From contig NZ_CP132542.1 in NCBI RefSeq assembly GCF_030845175.1, forward strand, positions 248,001-312,000: a DNA stretch of 64,000 nucleotides, given 5' to 3'. The position numbers and the translations under genes are program-made. Below are positions 61,854 through 64,000 of this stretch, piece by piece. Origin of the DNA: Coralliovum pocilloporae. GTDB taxonomy: Bacteria > Pseudomonadota > Alphaproteobacteria > Rhizobiales > Cohaesibacteraceae. Position 1 is the stretch's first letter. Each line of letters starts with the position of its first letter. Under the pieces are notes generated by a model that saw only the letters and a program-made list of their open reading frames with translations, searched no databases and was not told the origin of the DNA.

Positions 61854-63044
61854 TTATTCGACGATTGTTGCGACGATGCCGGCGCCGACGGTACGACCGC
61901 CTTCACGGATAGCGAAGCGCAGCTTCTCTTCCATAGCGATCGGCACGATCAGCTCAACATTCATTTCAACGTTGTCCCCAGGCATAACCATCTCGGTGCC
62001 TTCGTTCAGCGTAACAACGCCGGTCACATCCGTTGTACGGAAGTAGAACTGCGGACGGTAGTTCGTGAAGAACGGCGTATGACGACCACCCTCTTCTTTC
62101 GTCAGAATGTAGGCTTCTGCCTTGAACTTCGTGTGCGGGTTAACAGAACCCGGCTTACAAAGAACCTGGCCACGCTCAACTTTCTCACGGTCAATACCGC
62201 GAAGCAGTGCGCCGATGTTGTCGCCAGCTTCACCGCGGTCAAGCAGCTTGCGGAACATTTCAACGCCCGTGCAGGTCGTGGTCTGAGTGTCTTTGATACC
62301 AACGATCTCGATGGAATCACCAACATTGATCACGCCACGCTCAACACGACCGGTCACAACCGTACCACGGCCGGAGATCGAGAAAACGTCTTCGATCGGC
62401 ATCAGGAACGGAAGGTCCATCGGACGGTCCGGGGTTGGGATGTAAGCGTCAACTTCAGCCATCAGCTTCTTGACAGCTTCACGGCCGATTGCCTCATCGC
62501 GGTTCTCAACGGCTGCAAGAGCAGAACCGGCTACGATGGGGATATCGTCGCCCGGGAAATCGTAGGAAGACAGAAGTTCACGAACTTCAAGCTCAACAAG
62601 CTCAAGAAGCTCTTCGTCGTCAACCTGGTCAACTTTGTTGAGGAACACAACGATAGCCGGAACACCAACCTGACGCGCAAGCAGAATGTGCTCGCGGGTC
62701 TGTGGCATCGGGCCGTCAGCTGCAGAACAGACCAGGATAGCGCCATCCATCTGGGCTGCACCGGTGATCATGTTCTTCACGTAGTCGGCGTGGCCTGGGC
62801 AGTCAACGTGGGCGTAGTGACGGTTGTCCGTCTCATACTCAACGTGAGCTGTCGAAATGGTGATGCCGCGGGCCTTCTCTTCAGGGGCAGCGTCAATCTC
62901 GTCATAAGCCTTAGCAGTCGCACCGCCAGCCTCAGCAAGCGTCATCGTAATAGCAGCAGTAAGCGTCGTCTTGCCGTGGTCAACGTGACCAATCGTGCCA
63001 ATGTTTACGTGCGGTTTGCTGCGCTCAAATTTCTCTTTAGCCAT
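61854..63044 (-). CDS. tuf: Elongation factor Tu (copy 2)
   Basis: The 396-residue EF-Tu is identical to the copy at 43064-44254, with the start at MAKEKFERS (63044); an upstream in-frame extension to 63101 lies outside the repeat and is not conserved. It is transcribed alone: a possible - strand promoter TTTCAA (63158-63163)/TAAAGG (63135-63140 on the - strand) with 17-bp spacing lies upstream, and two hairpins follow. In most relatives the second tuf lies next to tRNA-Trp and secE; here ggt stands between them. Confidence 0.98.
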   Translation of the reverse strand: MAKEKFERSKPHVNIGTIGHVDHGKTTLTAAITMTLAEAGGATAKAYDEIDAAPEEKARGITISTAHVEYETDNRHYAHVDCPGHADYVKNMITGAAQMDGAILVCSAADGPMPQTREHILLARQVGVPAIVVFLNKVDQVDDEELLELVELEVRELLSSYDFPGDDIPIVAGSALAAVENRDEAIGREAVKKLMAEVDAYIPTPDRPMDLPFLMPIEDVFSISGRGTVVTGRVERGVINVGDSIEIVGIKDTQTTTCTGVEMFRKLLDRGEAGDNIGALLRGIDREKVERGQVLCKPGSVNPHTKFKAEAYILTKEEGGRHTPFFTNYRPQFYFRTTDVTGVVTLNEGTEMVMPGDNVEMNVELIVPIAMEEKLRFAIREGGRTVGAGIVATIVE

Positions 63045-63292
63045 CGGAAACTTCTCCGTCATCCCACTTGACCGGTCACTTAACCGGGCATCCAAACACA
63101 CGGGCCAAGCGACACAGCCCTGATTTCCGCTGGTCCTTTACCCAAATCTGAGCCCGGTTTCAACCGAAAGAATGACGTAATTCACCGCAGATCCCAATTC
63201 GCCCCCGAAAAAGCGGATGAGTCGCCGAATTCAAAGACAGCCGATGATCCATCAAGGCACCGGATATGGCATGAGATATGACGTATCCACGG

Positions 63293-64000
63293 TTAGCCCC
63301 AATTCAGATTCAGTTTTTCGGGGAACGGTCCGTCCTCATAGTCAATACCGCCATCATGAGCGAGGTCATGCAGGCGGAAGACCTGACGGACCATTTCCGG
63401 GATCATCATCATGCCCACATATTTGCCAAGGCACTCATGAGAGGCAAAACCGAAATTGAAATTGTGATACCAGTTCCGGTCCGCCTGGAACACTTCCGGA
63501 TTGGAATAGGCATAGGTATCGAACATGGCTGATTGCGTAAGCACCAGAACATTGGTCCCGGCATCAATCAATGCTTCCCTGTCCGTCCCCTTGGCTACGG
63601 TATAGTCTTCCGCCGCCTGTCGGAACATATAGGGGCTGATCGGTACAAATCTCAGCGCCTCCCAGACCATGGCATCAAATTCCGCCGTATCGGTCAGCTG
63701 TGCCTTGGCATGTGCCAGCCGGTGCAGCTCCGGATTATCGAGAAAATACTCAATCACCTGCGCCACAGCCTGGGATGTTGTCTCAATCGAGCCAATCAAC
63801 AACCCGCCCGCATTGATGGCGACGCGCTTCAGGTCAAATTCCACGCCCTTGTCAAAGCTGGTTCCAAGCATCCGCTTCACCATATCCGTGGAGGGTTCCG
63901 GCACTGCCTTGCCAAAAGCTGCGTAGATCATGCGCCGTAGAATCTTGAATGGCAGAAGCGGCCACTTCAGCGCCTGCATGATCTTCACCGCAATCACCTT
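63293..64000 (-). CDS. Cytochrome P450, C-terminal part (5' end outside window)
   Basis: The open frame continues past the window edge, so only about the last 235 residues are visible. They contain the I-helix stretch AGGLLIGSIETTSQAV, the K-helix ExxR in WEALRF and the heme-thiolate loop FNFGFASHECLGKYVG, whose Cys is the axial iron ligand. The I-helix reads GSIETT, where Glu-Thr replaces the usual acid-Thr pair. The rare loop FGFASHEC, with Ala-Ser before His, is similar to P450 domains found with heme peroxidase-like proteins. The substrate is unknown, and a redox partner is not visible. Confidence 0.88.
   Translation of the reverse strand, partial: KVIAVKIMQALKWPLLPFKILRRMIYAAFGKAVPEPSTDMVKRMLGTSFDKGVEFDLKRVAINAGGLLIGSIETTSQAVAQVIEYFLDNPELHRLAHAKAQLTDTAEFDAMVWEALRFVPISPYMFRQAAEDYTVAKGTDREALIDAGTNVLVLTQSAMFDTYAYSNPEVFQADRNWYHNFNFGFASHECLGKYVGMMMIPEMVRQVFRLHDLAHDGGIDYEDGPFPEKLNLNWG

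Larger units (their letters stand above)
61809..63059 (-). repeat. tuf repeat copy 2 (1251 bp)
   Basis: Matches 43019-44269 over its whole length by inspection, with an offset of 18790. The flanks differ on both sides. Confidence 0.93.

Noticed and set aside
61809..63059. The second tuf as an assembly duplicate
   Set aside because: Its flanks differ from copy 1 on both sides and contain their own terminator and upstream region; two tuf genes are normal in proteobacteria.
1..64000. Mobile elements, CRISPR arrays or prophage remains
   Set aside because: No transposase, integrase, phage gene or regularly spaced repeat array was found; the only long repeat is the tuf pair.

Overview
The window is a chromosomal segment of an alphaproteobacterium. 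Three things point there: an ATP12-type F1 assembly chaperone gene, adk directly after secY with no rpmJ before rpsM, and the run degQ-rarA-crcB-rluC-HAD-atp12 behind the ribosomal cluster. A candidate CtrA-like site agrees with this. The genus cannot be fixed from the sequence. Coding density is high, and I see no IS element, prophage or CRISPR array.

Left part (1-5500): a truncated PaaI-type thioesterase and its MerR-type regulator, the Mg2+ channel mgtE, lipoate biosynthesis lipB, an orphan flagellar switch gene fliN, tRNA-Leu(GAG), then a ferritin-like PF10118 'metal-dependent hydrolase' and a SAM methyltransferase of unknown role.

CO-oxidation cluster (5549-14404, + strand): a membrane MHYT-LytTR regulator (CoxC-like), then coxM-S-L (the aerobic Mo-Cu CO dehydrogenase), coxD and coxE (MoxR/VWA maturation pair), coxF (XdhC-like), an unnamed 56-residue ORF and coxG. 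CoxL carries the form I active-site motif AYRCSFR and keeps the known catalytic residues, so this should be a genuine CO dehydrogenase. A direct repeat and a 10-bp inverted repeat upstream of coxM are a candidate LytTR operator.

Middle part (14459-28881): propionyl-CoA carboxylase subunits pccA and pccB around folB, an RND efflux pump with its lipoprotein adaptor, then housekeeping genes atp12, an HAD phosphatase, rluC, crcB, rarA and a Deg-family periplasmic protease, nearly all on the - strand.

Right part (29001-59722, - strand): one almost unbroken transcription-translation supercluster, in direction of transcription tRNA-Trp, secE, nusG, rplKA, rplJL, rpoBC, rpsLG, fusA, tuf, the S10 cluster, the spc cluster with secY-adk, and the alpha cluster rpsM-rpsK-rpoA-rplQ. 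Several intercistronic hairpins mark terminators or attenuators. Upstream of tRNA-Trp lie a periplasmic gamma-glutamyltransferase (ggt), a second tuf whose 1251-bp copy appears identical to the first, and the C-terminal part of a cytochrome P450 cut by the window edge.

The part with most accessory biology is the CO dehydrogenase region with its regulator, its unnamed small ORF and the two genes in front of it. The rest is mostly core genome.
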